From positions 310,001-374,000 of the forward strand of contig NZ_DASZBH010000004.1 of assembly GCF_035944355.1 (NCBI RefSeq): a stretch of DNA of 64,000 nt. Direction: 5' to 3'. This document shows positions 34,083-42,957 of the stretch, piece by piece. Below the pieces are notes generated by a model, which ran no database searches, was not told where the DNA came from, and saw only the letters and a list, made by a program, of their open reading frames with translations. Each line of letters starts with the position of its first letter. Position 1 is the stretch's first letter. Made by a program: the position numbers and the translations under genes. The stretch comes from Frateuria_A sp035944355. GTDB taxonomy: Bacteria; Pseudomonadota; Gammaproteobacteria; Xanthomonadales; Rhodanobacteraceae.

Positions 34083-35301
34083 GGCGGGCCTCCAGCAGTT
34101 CGGCCACGGCAGCCGCGGCGCGTTCGCCCGCGCCACCTTCCTCCGTCCCGCGCAGCGTCCGATGCAGCTGTTCGAAGGCGGCCACCACTTTCCCACGCCG
34201 TTCGCTGTCGGCAAACAGCGCCAGCGTGGCCGCGGCCAGGTTCGCCGCGGTGCAGTCGTCTTGCATCAGCTCGGGCACCAGCTTTTCCTCGCCCATCCCG
34301 CAGGCGCGCGCCAGGATGTTGGGCAGTGCGTAGACGTCAGTCTTGAGCATGTCGAGGGCGCGGGCGATGCGGTAGCTCCAGGGGGACACGCGGTAGCCGA
34401 CCACCATCGGCCGCTTGGCCAGCATCGCTTCCAGCGTGGCGGTGCCGGAGGCGAGCAGCACCACGTCGGCGGCCAGCATGGCCTCGTGGGCGTGACCGTC
34501 GAGCAGGAGCGGCGCCTGTTCGCCTTGCGCAAGCATGGCCCTCAGTCGCGCATGCACCTGCGCGTTGGCGGCCGGGATCACCACGCGCAGGCCGGGCAGG
34601 GCAGCGGCCACCCGCTGCGCGGCATCGATGAAGACGGCGCCGAGGCGCTCGATCTCGGAAGGCCGGCTGCCGGGCAGGACCGCCAGCACGGGCGCATCGT
34701 GCGGCAGCCGCAGGGCATCGCGCGCACCCGAGCGATCGGACACCAGCGCGAAGCGGTCGGCCAGGGGGTGGCCGACGAAGCGCGCATCGATGCCGTGGCG
34801 CGCGTAGATCGGCGGTTCCATCGGGAACAGGCAGAGCACGCGGTCGGCGCTGTGGCCGATCTTCTCCGCGCGCTTCTCGCGCCAGGCCCAGACCGAAGGG
34901 CTGACGTAGTGCACGGTGCGCACGCCCGCTTGCTTCAGGCGGCGCTCGACGCCCAGGTTGAAGTCCGGCGCATCGATGCCGACCACCACGTCCGGGCGCG
35001 CCCGCAGCAGCCGCTGCAGCAAGGCCTTGCGCAGGCGCAGCAAACGCGGCAAGTGGCGGACGACCTCGGCGAAACCCATCACCGACAGCTCGTGGATGTC
35101 GTACCAGGACTCGAATCCCTCGCGTTGCATGCGCGCCCCGCCGATGCCGACGAAGCGGGCATCCGGGTAGCGCCTGCGCAAGGCCGCCACGAGCTCGGCG
35201 CCGAGCTGGTCTCCGGAATCTTCGCCGGCGATGAGGGCGATGGTCGGCGTGCCGGGATTCGGGGTTCGGGATTCGGGATTCGACACGGTGCTCACGTTCA
35301 C
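34072..35301 (-). CDS. lpxB: lipid-A-disaccharide synthase
   Basis: About 409 residues. This peripheral inner-membrane glycosyltransferase joins UDP-diacylglucosamine to lipid X, forming the lipid A disaccharide. The family start IALIAGEDSGDQLGA, SVMGFAEVVRHLP, the VSPSVWAWREKRAEKI block and LPGSRPSEIERL are clear. The true start is uncertain: three in-frame GTG codons (35301, 35295, 35286) and a TTG at 35379 are available, none with a good ribosome site. The codons after them are written in GGGATTCG-type repeat sequence (35254-35282), which encodes the non-conserved N-terminal residues SNPESRTPNPG. I took the first GTG. Confidence 0.93.
   Translation of the reverse strand: MNVSTVSNPESRTPNPGTPTIALIAGEDSGDQLGAELVAALRRRYPDARFVGIGGARMQREGFESWYDIHELSVMGFAEVVRHLPRLLRLRKALLQRLLRARPDVVVGIDAPDFNLGVERRLKQAGVRTVHYVSPSVWAWREKRAEKIGHSADRVLCLFPMEPPIYARHGIDARFVGHPLADRFALVSDRSGARDALRLPHDAPVLAVLPGSRPSEIERLGAVFIDAAQRVAAALPGLRVVIPAANAQVHARLRAMLAQGEQAPLLLDGHAHEAMLAADVVLLASGTATLEAMLAKRPMVVGYRVSPWSYRIARALDMLKTDVYALPNILARACGMGEEKLVPELMQDDCTAANLAAATLALFADSERRGKVVAAFEQLHRTLRGTEEGGAGERAAAAVAELLEARHVA
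35254..35282. repeat. GGGATTCG repeat run inside the 5' end of lpxB
   Basis: Four near-identical 7-8-base units (GGGATTCG, GGGTTCG, GGATTCG, GGATTCG) lie head to tail. Together with the inverted run at 35371-35405 they bracket the lpxA/lpxB gap. Runs of this kind are familiar as dispersed intergenic repeats in Xanthomonadales genomes. Here one has entered the coding part of lpxB. Confidence 0.8.
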
Positions 35302-35370
35302 TGGATGCCGGCCGGCTATCGACCGATAAATGCAGACAGATCGGCAGCGGCTTCGTGCAACTGCTTTGCG

Positions 35371-35405
35371 AATCTCCAATCCCGGATCCGAATCCCGGAT
35401 CCCGG
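35371..35405. repeat. inverted AATCCCG repeat run after lpxA
   Basis: Units AATCCCGGATCC and GAATCCCGGATCCCGG are the reverse orientation of the run at 35254-35282. They end two bases before the lpxA stop codon on the - strand. RNA across the gap could pair the two runs into a long hairpin with a loop of about 90 bases. Confidence 0.78.
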
Positions 35406-35406
35406 C

Positions 35407-36180
35407 TCAACGCGCCAGCGAGCGCTCGCTGCGATCGAGGAACTCCAGCATCTCGCGGACGTCGTCGTTGTCCTGGGACTGCGTGGCCAGCTCCTGGCGG
35501 GCTTCAGGCATGGAGAGCCCGGCCATGTAAAGCGTGCGGTACGCGCGCTTGATCGCCGAGATGCGCGGAGCGTCGAAGCCGCGGCGCTTTAGGCCCTCGC
35601 TGTTGATCCCGCGCGGGCGGCCCTGTTGCTCGTTGGCCATCATCACGAACGGCGGCACGTCCGAACCGACCAGGCAGCCCATGCCGATGAAGGCGTGCGC
35701 GCCGACCTTGCAGAACTGGTGCACGCCGGCGTAGCCGGAGATGATCACCCAGTCGCCGATCTCCACGTGCCCGGCCAGCGCCGAGTAGTTGGAGAACACC
35801 ACGTGGTTGCCGACCTGGCAGTCGTGCGCGATGTGCACGTAGGCGAGCAGCCAGTTGTCGTCGCCGATGCGCGTACAGCCGCCGCCTTCGCCGGTGCCGC
35901 GGTTGATCGTCACGAATTCGCGGATCAGGTTGCGATGACCGATCACCAGCTCGGTGCGCTCGCCGGCGAATTTCTTGTCCTGCGGCGCGCCGCCGATCGA
36001 GGCGAACTGGCAGATGCGATTGTCGCGGCCGATCCTGGTGGGGCCCTCGATCACCACATGCGGACCTATCGTCGTGCCTTCGCCGATTTCCACCTCCGCA
36101 CCGATCACGCTGTAGGCGCCGACGGCGACATTGCGCCCGATGACGGCGCCCGGATCGATCTGCGCGGTGGGATGGATCAT
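35407..36180 (-). CDS. lpxA: UDP-N-acetylglucosamine acyltransferase
   Basis: A 257-residue cytoplasmic enzyme for the first step of lipid A synthesis, moving a 3-hydroxyacyl chain from ACP to UDP-GlcNAc. The N-terminal two thirds are left-handed beta-helix hexapeptide repeats (IHPTAQIDPGAVIG, VGAYSVIG). HIAHDCQVG holds the catalytic histidine, and the C-terminal part is helical (GLKRRGF, AIKRAYRTLY). The ATG at 36180 gives the canonical MIHPTA start and overlaps the fabZ stop by four bases. The downstream gap to lpxB is 105 bases and carries the repeats. Confidence 0.97.
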   Translation of the reverse strand: MIHPTAQIDPGAVIGRNVAVGAYSVIGAEVEIGEGTTIGPHVVIEGPTRIGRDNRICQFASIGGAPQDKKFAGERTELVIGHRNLIREFVTINRGTGEGGGCTRIGDDNWLLAYVHIAHDCQVGNHVVFSNYSALAGHVEIGDWVIISGYAGVHQFCKVGAHAFIGMGCLVGSDVPPFVMMANEQQGRPRGINSEGLKRRGFDAPRISAIKRAYRTLYMAGLSMPEARQELATQSQDNDDVREMLEFLDRSERSLAR

Positions 36181-36650
36181 TTGTCGGACCTCGCCGCGCA
36201 CATCAGCTCGCAGCTAGCCACTTCCTTGCCGTCGACCAGCGAGCGGGCGACGAACAGGCCCATGCCGCGCATCAGGCGCTTGAGCGAGACCTCCAGCCGA
36301 AGCTGGTCACCGGGCACCACCGGCGCGTTGAAGCGCGCGTTGTCGACCTTGGCCAGGTAGAACAGCGGGCTGCCCTGATCGCCCTTCATGCGGCTGGAGA
36401 TCTGCGTCAGCAGGCCCGCCGCCTGTGCCATCGCCTCGATGATGAGCACGCCGGGCATCACCGGGTGGCCCGGGAAGTGGCCCAGGAAGAAGTGCTCGTT
36501 GATGGTGACGTTCTTGAGCGCCACCACGCTCTTGTCCGGCACCAGTTCGATCACGCGGTCGACCAGCAGGAACGGGTAGCGGTGGGGCAGCAGATTCTGG
36601 ATCTGCTCCACGTTCACCGGCATGTCCCACGTCGAGGGGGTATCACTCAT
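36177..36650 (-). CDS. fabZ: 3-hydroxyacyl-ACP dehydratase FabZ
   Basis: A 157-residue hot-dog fold enzyme that dehydrates 3-hydroxyacyl-ACP in fatty acid elongation, competing with LpxA and LpxD for the same substrates. The LLPHRYPFLLVDRV start and the active-site block HFPGHPVMPGVLIIEAMAQ (catalytic His and Glu) are intact. The ATG at 36650 is supported by GAAGGA eight bases upstream and overlaps the lpxD end by eight bases, so the lpxD-fabZ-lpxA run is translationally coupled. Confidence 0.97.
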   Translation of the reverse strand: MSDTPSTWDMPVNVEQIQNLLPHRYPFLLVDRVIELVPDKSVVALKNVTINEHFFLGHFPGHPVMPGVLIIEAMAQAAGLLTQISSRMKGDQGSPLFYLAKVDNARFNAPVVPGDQLRLEVSLKRLMRGMGLFVARSLVDGKEVASCELMCAARSDK

Positions 36651-37686
36651 CGTTACTGTCCTTCTCCAGCGCGGCCAGGCGGCGCGCGTACTCATCCAGG
36701 TGCTTGAAGCGGGCGGCGTTCTTGCGCCATTGCCGGTTGTCCTGCAGCGGCACGCCCGAGGAATACTCGCCCGGCTCGCGGATCGAATGCGTGACCAGGC
36801 TCTTGGCGGTAATGGTAACCCGGTCAGCCAGTTCGAGATGGCCGAGCACGCCGGCGTTGCCGCCGATCTGGCAATAGCGGCCGATCTTCGCGCTGCCGGC
36901 GACCGCTGCGCAGCCGGCCATGGCGGTGTGCGCGCCGATCAGCACGTTGTGGGCGATCTGGATCTGGTTGTCCAGGCGCACGTCTTCTTCGAGCACGGTG
37001 TCTTCCAGCGCGCCGCGGTCGATGGTGGTGTTGGCGCCGATCTCGCAGTCGTCGCCGATGCGAACGCCGCCCAGCTGGGGGATCTTGACCCAGCCACCCT
37101 CATTAGGAGCAGCCCGTTCGAACGCCAGCCCGAAGCCGTCCGAGCCGATCACCGCGCCCGGATGCACCAGCACGCGCCGGCCCAGCGTCACGCGCATGAC
37201 CAGGGTCACCCGCGCGACCAGCCGCGACTGCGCGCCCACCACGCAATCGGGGCCGACGATGCAGTGGGGTCCGAGGATGACGCCATCTTCCACGACGGCG
37301 CCGTCCTCGACCACGCAATGCGGGCCGACGCTGGCGCTCGCACTGACCCTGGCGCTGGTGGCGACCACCGCGCTCGGATGGATGCCGCGCGGTGCGGCAG
37401 GCAGGCGCTCGAACAGCGCGGCGAGCCGGGCGTAGGCGACGTACGGGTCGGCGGCCACCAGCGCGGCCGTGGGACAGTCGGCCAGACTGTCCTCGCGCAG
37501 CACGACCACGCCGGCGCGGGTCGCCTTCAGCTGCGCCGCGTACTTGCTGTTGGAAAGAAAGCTCAACTGGTCGGGCTGCGCCGAGGCCAGCGTGCCCACG
37601 CCGGTGATCCGCCGCGCGCCGTCGCCATGGAAGGCGAGGCCGAGCTTCCCGGCCAACTCGGCCACTGTGTAGTTGTGCTCGCTCAT
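36643..37686 (-). CDS. lpxD: UDP-3-O-(3-hydroxyacyl)glucosamine N-acyltransferase
   Basis: A 347-residue enzyme for the third lipid A step, adding the N-linked acyl chain. There is an N-terminal substrate domain (about 1-100; DQLSFLSNSKY), hexapeptide repeats forming the beta-helix (about 105-310) with the catalytic His in IQIAHNVLIG, and a helical C-terminus (QWRKNAARFKHLDEYARRL). The ATG at 37686 (MSEHNYTVAELA) gives the family length. It lies 132 bases after bamA with no skp gene between. Confidence 0.97.
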   Translation of the reverse strand: MSEHNYTVAELAGKLGLAFHGDGARRITGVGTLASAQPDQLSFLSNSKYAAQLKATRAGVVVLREDSLADCPTAALVAADPYVAYARLAALFERLPAAPRGIHPSAVVATSARVSASASVGPHCVVEDGAVVEDGVILGPHCIVGPDCVVGAQSRLVARVTLVMRVTLGRRVLVHPGAVIGSDGFGLAFERAAPNEGGWVKIPQLGGVRIGDDCEIGANTTIDRGALEDTVLEEDVRLDNQIQIAHNVLIGAHTAMAGCAAVAGSAKIGRYCQIGGNAGVLGHLELADRVTITAKSLVTHSIREPGEYSSGVPLQDNRQWRKNAARFKHLDEYARRLAALEKDSNDE

Positions 37687-37765
37687 GGGCACTCCGGTTG
37701 AGGCGGGCCATTGTAGGTGAGGGCGTGCGGCTGCACGACACCGCAACGACCGATCGGGCCCGCCC

Positions 37766-37795
37766 AAACGAAAGGCGCGACCCGCAGGCCGCGCC
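37766..37795 (-). terminator. probable terminator after bamA
   Basis: On the - strand GGCGCG pairs with CGCGCC around a loop of about ten bases, followed by TTTCGTTT. It lies 24 bases after the bamA stop, in the 132-base gap before lpxD. It would allow partial uncoupling of bamA from the lipid A genes. Confidence 0.55.
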
Positions 37796-37818
37796 TCGGT
37801 TTCATGCCGGCGGCCGGA

Positions 37819-40215
37819 TCAGAACTGGCTGCCGAAGGTGAACTGGATGCGCTCCTCGTAGTGGCGGTCTTCCGGCTTGGAGCGGATCGGCGTGGCGAAG
37901 TTGATGATCAGCGGGCCGATCGGCGCCTGCCACTGCAGGGCGATACCCGCCGAAGCGCGCAGCTCGCTGGCGCTGAAGCTCTGATAGTTCTGGAAGGCGT
38001 TGCCGACGTCGACGAAGGCGGACACGCGCGCGGTGTTGATGTCCTTGAGGAACGGCAGCGGGATGAATACCTGCGCCGTGCCCAGCACCTTGAACGCGCC
38101 GCCGATCGGCTGGGCGTACTGGTAGTAGCCGTTGGAGCAGGTACCGTTGGCGCTGGGCACGCTGGTGGCGCCGGATGCGCCGATGCACACGCGCGGGCCC
38201 AGGGTGTTGTCCTGGAAGCCGCGCACGTCGCGCACGCCGCCGGAATAGAAGTTCTCCCAGAACGGGAAGTCGTACTTCTGCCCTGCCACGAAATCGCCGA
38301 AGGTGCGGCTGTAGGTCTGGCTGCCGTAGCTTTCGCCGTAGCCGACCTGGCCGTCCAGGTAGAGCACGAAACCGCCGCCGACCGGCCAGTAGTGGTTGGC
38401 CTCGCCCATGAACTTCCAGTACTGCACGGTCGAGCCGGGCAGCGCCACCTCGGTGCTGGCCGAAAGCAGGCCGCCGCGGGTGGGGGCCCAGTAACCGTTG
38501 CGGGTGTCGTGGTTCCAACCCAGCGTGCCGGTCCAGGTGTGGATGGTCCGGTTGCCGACCGCGTTCTGGTAGTCCACCAGTACCTGCGGGGTGACGCCCG
38601 GGAAGGTGTTGATCTTGTTGCTTGACAGGCCCAGGCCCACGCGCAGGCCGTCGGTCTCGCTGATCGGAATGCCGAGGTAGCTGGAGAACGACTTGGTGCT
38701 GTTCTCGTAGTTGGCGAAATCGGTATTGCCGTAGTCGGTCTTCGAGTAGGTGGCCGTATAGCCGATGCCGATGCCGTTGTCGGTCAGGTACGGGTTGTAG
38801 TAGCTGGCGGTGACGCGCGAGTAGTAGCTCGAATGCTCCGCGCCCACGCTGAAGCTGTCGCCGGTGCCCAGGAAGTTGTTCTGCGACACCGAGGCGTTGA
38901 GGATCATGCCCGAGTACTGCGAGTAGCCGATGCCGAACATCAGGCTGCCGGCGGACTGCTCCTCCACCTTCACCGTCACGTCGACCTGGTCCTCGGTGCC
39001 GGGAACGCGCTGCTTGTCGATGTCGACCTTCTTGAAGTAGCCAAGGCGCTGCAGGCGGATCTTGGAGCGGTCGAGCGCGGCCTGCGAGTAGAAGGTGCCT
39101 TCGAGCTGGCGCATCTCGCGGCGCAGCACGTCGTCCTCGGTGCGGGTGTTGCCCTGGAACACCACGCGGCGCACGTACACGCGCTGGCCCGGCTCGATGT
39201 AGAGGGTCAGGTCGACGGTACGCTTTTCCTTGTCCAGCTTCGGCACCGGGGTGACCTTGGCGTAGGCGTAGCCGATATTGGCCAGGATCGCCTTGATCGC
39301 GTCGGAACTGGCTTCCACCGCCTTGCGGTTGAAGGTCTGGCCCTTCTTGATGAAGACCAGCTGGCGCAGCATGTCTTCGGGAAGGATCAGCTCGCCCAGC
39401 AGGTGGACGTCCGAAACGGTGTAGATCTCGCCTTCCTTGACGCTCGCGGCGATGTACATGGAGCGCTTGTCAGGGGCGATGGTGACCTGGGTGGAGTCGA
39501 TGCCGAAGTCGGCGTAGCCGCGGTCCATGTAGTAGGACTGCAGCTTCTGCAGGTCGCCGGAGAGCTTTTCGCGCGAGTACTGGTCGTCCTTGGAGTACCA
39601 GGACATCCAGTTGGTGGTGTCCGATTCGAAGTCCCCGCGGATCTGCTTGTCGGTGAACGCGGTGTTGCCCACGATGTTCAGCTGCTTGATCTTCGCCGCC
39701 TTGCCCTCGCGGATCTCGATGTCGATCGCCACCCGGTTGCGGTCCAGGCGCGTGACGTGCGGATCGACCGAAACGTTGTACTTGCCGCGGTTGTAGTACT
39801 GGCGGACCAGCTCCTGCCGCACGCGGTCCAGCGAGAGGCGGTCGAAGGTCTCGCCCTCGGACAGGCCGATCTCCTTCAGGCCCTTGCGCAGGTCCTCTTC
39901 CTTGATGTCCTTGTTGCCGCGCAGCGAGAGCTTGGCGACCGAGGGTCGCTCGACCACCTTGATCACCAGGATGTTGCCCTCGCGCGAGAGTTCCACGTCG
40001 CTGAAGAACTTGGTCTGGTAGAGGGCCCGGATCGCGCGCGCGGCCTCGTCGTCGGTGAGGCGGTCGCCCTTGTTGATCGGCAGGTAGTTGTAGACCGTGC
40101 CGGCCGAGATGCGGTCGAGGCCATCGATGCGGATGTCGGAGACGACGAACGGCTCGAACGCCAGGGCGTTCGCGGAGAGTGAGGCGAGCAGGAGCAGGGC
40201 GGCGATACGCTTCAT
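37819..40215 (-). CDS. bamA: outer membrane protein assembly factor BamA
   Basis: A 798-residue outer-membrane protein, the core of the BAM complex that folds beta-barrel proteins. The signal peptide MKRIAALLLLASLSANALA is followed by five POTRA repeats (about 20-425; first FVVSDIRIDGLDRIS) and a 16-strand barrel (about 426-798). It ends with the terminal phenylalanine signature QFTFGSQF. The ATG at 40215 is fixed by the signal peptide; the frame is open to 40317 but without similarity. The other Bam subunits are not in the window. Confidence 0.97.
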   Translation of the reverse strand: MKRIAALLLLASLSANALAFEPFVVSDIRIDGLDRISAGTVYNYLPINKGDRLTDDEAARAIRALYQTKFFSDVELSREGNILVIKVVERPSVAKLSLRGNKDIKEEDLRKGLKEIGLSEGETFDRLSLDRVRQELVRQYYNRGKYNVSVDPHVTRLDRNRVAIDIEIREGKAAKIKQLNIVGNTAFTDKQIRGDFESDTTNWMSWYSKDDQYSREKLSGDLQKLQSYYMDRGYADFGIDSTQVTIAPDKRSMYIAASVKEGEIYTVSDVHLLGELILPEDMLRQLVFIKKGQTFNRKAVEASSDAIKAILANIGYAYAKVTPVPKLDKEKRTVDLTLYIEPGQRVYVRRVVFQGNTRTEDDVLRREMRQLEGTFYSQAALDRSKIRLQRLGYFKKVDIDKQRVPGTEDQVDVTVKVEEQSAGSLMFGIGYSQYSGMILNASVSQNNFLGTGDSFSVGAEHSSYYSRVTASYYNPYLTDNGIGIGYTATYSKTDYGNTDFANYENSTKSFSSYLGIPISETDGLRVGLGLSSNKINTFPGVTPQVLVDYQNAVGNRTIHTWTGTLGWNHDTRNGYWAPTRGGLLSASTEVALPGSTVQYWKFMGEANHYWPVGGGFVLYLDGQVGYGESYGSQTYSRTFGDFVAGQKYDFPFWENFYSGGVRDVRGFQDNTLGPRVCIGASGATSVPSANGTCSNGYYQYAQPIGGAFKVLGTAQVFIPLPFLKDINTARVSAFVDVGNAFQNYQSFSASELRASAGIALQWQAPIGPLIINFATPIRSKPEDRHYEERIQFTFGSQF

Positions 40216-40235
40216 CGTCGATTCCGGTGGGTTAT

Positions 40236-40263
40236 TCCGACGGGCGGCCTTGCGAGCCGTTCC
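40236..40263 (-). promoter_or_regulatory. possible sigma-E-type promoter for bamA
   Basis: On the - strand GGAAC (40263-40259), 17 bases, then GTCGGA (40241-40236) matches the sigma-E pattern GGAACTT-N15-GTCTAA at the conserved -35 and at four of six -10 positions. The expected transcript start lies only about 15 bases before the bamA ATG. bamA is controlled by sigma-E in E. coli, and rseP, which activates sigma-E, is the upstream gene. Confidence 0.35.
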
Positions 40264-40374
40264 GAGCATGGGCCTTGTGAGGGAGGAGCCGAGCCCCGTC
40301 CCGGAACGCATCCGCACCCGCCCGGGGCGTCGCCGCCGCCGGTAGGCCGATAGCCGCGGGGAAGGGCGGGCGCG

Positions 40375-41712
40375 TCACGAAAGCAGGGTGCGGTGTATGT
40401 CGTTGTAGAACGCCAGCCCCATCAGCGTGAACAAAAGGACCAGGCCGATGTACTGGCCGATCATCTGGGTCCGCTCGCTTACCGGGCTGCCTTTGACCAA
40501 CTCGATAAGGTAATACAGCAGGTGTCCGCCGTCCAAGACGGGGATCGGCAGCAGGTTGAGGATCGCCAGGCTCAGCGACACCAGCGCCAGGAAGTTGAGG
40601 AACCAGGGCAGGCCCATCTGCGCCGACTGGTTGGCGACCTGGGCGATGCCGATCACGCCGGAGAGGTTGCGGGTGGAGGCCTGCCCGCTGACCATCTTGC
40701 CGATCATGGTGAAGGTCTGGCGGGTGCTGTCCCAGGTGGCCTGCAGCGCGGCACGCAGCGCCCTGGCCGGGCCGTAGCGGCGCACCGCCCTTTCGGCGCC
40801 CACGCCCACCGACCACTGTTTCGGGCTTCCTTCCAGCGACTCCCACCGCGCCAGCACGGGCAGGTGCAGCAGCTGCCCGTCACGCCGCACGGTGATGTCC
40901 AGTTGCGGCGACTTGGGCGCCGCCTCCTTCACCGCCTTGGCGAACGCTTCGAAGTCGGCCAGCGGCGTGCCGTTGACGGCCACCAGGACGTCGCCGACCC
41001 GCATGCCGGCGCGGCCGGCCGGCTGGTCCGGCATCACCTGGCCGGCGATCGCGGGGAGCGGCCCGAGTTTCAGGCCCAAGCTGTCGAAGTACTGGTCGAT
41101 GCTGCGCCCGGCCGGCAGTTCCTGCAGCGGCAGCACCACGTCGCGTTGCCTGCCGTCGCGTCCGCGCACGACCAGCGGCAGCGGTTCGCGGCCGAGCAGG
41201 GCGGTGGCGACGTCGTCCATCGCATCGCTCATGGTGGTCACCGGCTCGCCATCGACGCGCAGCAGGCGATCGCCGGCCTGGATGCCCGCCTGGGCGGCCA
41301 TGCTGCCCGGCGTGGCGGTGACCACGGGCGCGGCGTCCGGGCGCCCCAGCATGAACATCAGCCACAGCGCGGCCACCGCGAAGACCAGGTTGAAGCCCGG
41401 GCCGGCGACCACGATGGCGATGCGTTTCCACACGCTCTTGCTGGTGAACTCCACCTCGCGCAGGGCGGGGTCGACCTCGCCCTCGCGCGCGTCGAGCATC
41501 TTCACGTAGCCGCCCAGCGGGATCATCGCGACCTGGTATTCGGTGCCGTCGCGGCCGATCCGCCTCCAGACCGCCCGGCCGAAGCCGACCGAGAAGCGCA
41601 GCACCTTGACGCCGCAGCGGCGTGCGACCCAGTAGTGGCCGAATTCGTGAAAGGTCACCAGCACGCCCAGCGTGACCAGCAACCAGAACACCGAGCCGAA
41701 GAAGGGATTCAT
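40375..41712 (-). CDS. rseP: site-2 zinc protease RseP
   Basis: A 445-residue inner-membrane protease that cuts anti-sigma factor RseA within the membrane to release sigma-E. The zinc motif HEFGH is at residues 22-26 in the first helix, two PDZ domains are visible (around AAQAGIQAGDRLLRVDGEPV and GRAGMRVGDVLVAVNG), and the second metal-binding block PVLDGGHLLYYLIE is near residue 390. The length matches E. coli (450). It is 39 bases after dxr and 159 before bamA. Confidence 0.96.
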   Translation of the reverse strand: MNPFFGSVFWLLVTLGVLVTFHEFGHYWVARRCGVKVLRFSVGFGRAVWRRIGRDGTEYQVAMIPLGGYVKMLDAREGEVDPALREVEFTSKSVWKRIAIVVAGPGFNLVFAVAALWLMFMLGRPDAAPVVTATPGSMAAQAGIQAGDRLLRVDGEPVTTMSDAMDDVATALLGREPLPLVVRGRDGRQRDVVLPLQELPAGRSIDQYFDSLGLKLGPLPAIAGQVMPDQPAGRAGMRVGDVLVAVNGTPLADFEAFAKAVKEAAPKSPQLDITVRRDGQLLHLPVLARWESLEGSPKQWSVGVGAERAVRRYGPARALRAALQATWDSTRQTFTMIGKMVSGQASTRNLSGVIGIAQVANQSAQMGLPWFLNFLALVSLSLAILNLLPIPVLDGGHLLYYLIELVKGSPVSERTQMIGQYIGLVLLFTLMGLAFYNDIHRTLLS

Positions 41713-41751
41713 CGAAAACCTGGGGAAAACTTCTTTGATGGTGCGAGCTTA

Positions 41752-42957
41752 TCAGCAAGCCGTGCGCAACTTGCGTCGCGCGGCGGCACGCGCCTGCGCA
41801 TCGCGTTCACGCAGGGTCGGGACATCGACCACGGGCTGGGGCGGCAGTTCCGCAAGCACGCCCTCGACCAGGTCGGCGATCGAGAGGAACGGCAACGCGC
41901 CGGCCAGGAAGGCTTCCACTGCCACTTCATTGGCCGCGTTGAGCATGGCTGGCGCGTCGCCGCCCTCGCGCAGAGCCGCGAAGGCAAGCGCCAGGCAGCG
42001 GAAGGTCTGGAGGTCCGGCTGCTCGAAGGCCAGCGCTGCGCAGGCGGTGAGGTCCAGCGGGGCCACGCCGGCCTCGATGCGCTCCGGCCAGGCCAGCGCG
42101 TGGGCGATCGCCGTGCGCATGTCGGGATTGCCCAGCTGGGCCAGCACCGAGCCGTCGACGTACTCGACCATCGAGTGGATCATGCTCTGCGGATGTACCA
42201 CCACCTCGATGCGTTCGGGCGCGGCGCCGAACAGGTGGTGCGCCTCGATGACCTCCAGGCCCTTGTTCATCAGCGTTGCCGAGTCGACCGAGATCTTGCG
42301 GCCCATCACCCAGTTGGGATGCCTGCAGGCCTGCTCGGGGGTGACGCCGGCGAGCTCGGCGCGGCTCCTGCCGCGGAACGGGCCGCCGGAAGCGGTCAGG
42401 ATCAGCCGCCGCACGCCCTTGGCATCGAGCTCGGGCCGGCCCCCGGGCAGGCACTGGAAGATCGCATTGTGTTCGGAGTCGACCGGCACCAGCACGCCGC
42501 CGCCCTCGCGCAGCGCGGCCAGCAGCAGCTCGCCGGCCATCACGATCGATTCCTTGTTGGCGAGCAACAGGCGCTTGCCCGCGCGCGCGGCGGCCAGCGT
42601 CGATTCCAGCCCGGCGGCGCCGACGATGGCGGCCACCACCGTGTCGCACAGCGGACCCGCCGCCGCGGCGGTGATCGCCCCGGCGCCGCTGGCCACCTCG
42701 CAGCGCACGCCGGCGGCGGCGAGCCCGCGGGCGAGGGCGGCTTCCAGTGCCGGGTCGGCGATGATCGCCAGTTCCGGCCGGTGCGTCGCGCACAGCGCGA
42801 CCAACGCCTCGACGTTGCGGTGGGCCACCAGCACGCTGGCGCGGAAACGCTGTGGGTGGCGGGCGATCACGTCCAGCGTGCTGCCGCCGATCGAACCGGT
42901 GGCGCCCAGCACGGCCACGCGTCTGGGCATCTGGGCAGTTGCAGGCACCGTACTCAT
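41752..42957 (-). CDS. dxr: 1-deoxy-D-xylulose 5-phosphate reductoisomerase
   Basis: A 401-residue enzyme making 2-C-methylerythritol 4-phosphate from DXP with NADPH, the first committed step of the non-mevalonate isoprenoid route. The NADPH motif LGATGSIGGSTLDVI is near residue 18. LLLANKESIVMAGELL, LTASGGPFRGRS and HPNWVMGRKISVDSATLMNK are the metal- and substrate-binding blocks. The ATG at 42957 overlaps the cdsA stop by four bases; the longer frame upstream lies inside cdsA. With ispA and uppS in the same window, three steps toward undecaprenyl carrier lipid are present. Confidence 0.96.
   Translation of the reverse strand: MSTVPATAQMPRRVAVLGATGSIGGSTLDVIARHPQRFRASVLVAHRNVEALVALCATHRPELAIIADPALEAALARGLAAAGVRCEVASGAGAITAAAAGPLCDTVVAAIVGAAGLESTLAAARAGKRLLLANKESIVMAGELLLAALREGGGVLVPVDSEHNAIFQCLPGGRPELDAKGVRRLILTASGGPFRGRSRAELAGVTPEQACRHPNWVMGRKISVDSATLMNKGLEVIEAHHLFGAAPERIEVVVHPQSMIHSMVEYVDGSVLAQLGNPDMRTAIAHALAWPERIEAGVAPLDLTACAALAFEQPDLQTFRCLALAFAALREGGDAPAMLNAANEVAVEAFLAGALPFLSIADLVEGVLAELPPQPVVDVPTLRERDAQARAAARRKLRTAC

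Noticed and set aside
35254..35405. Short regular repeats that could suggest a CRISPR array
   Set aside because: Units are 7-8 bases with no spacers, and no cas genes are present.
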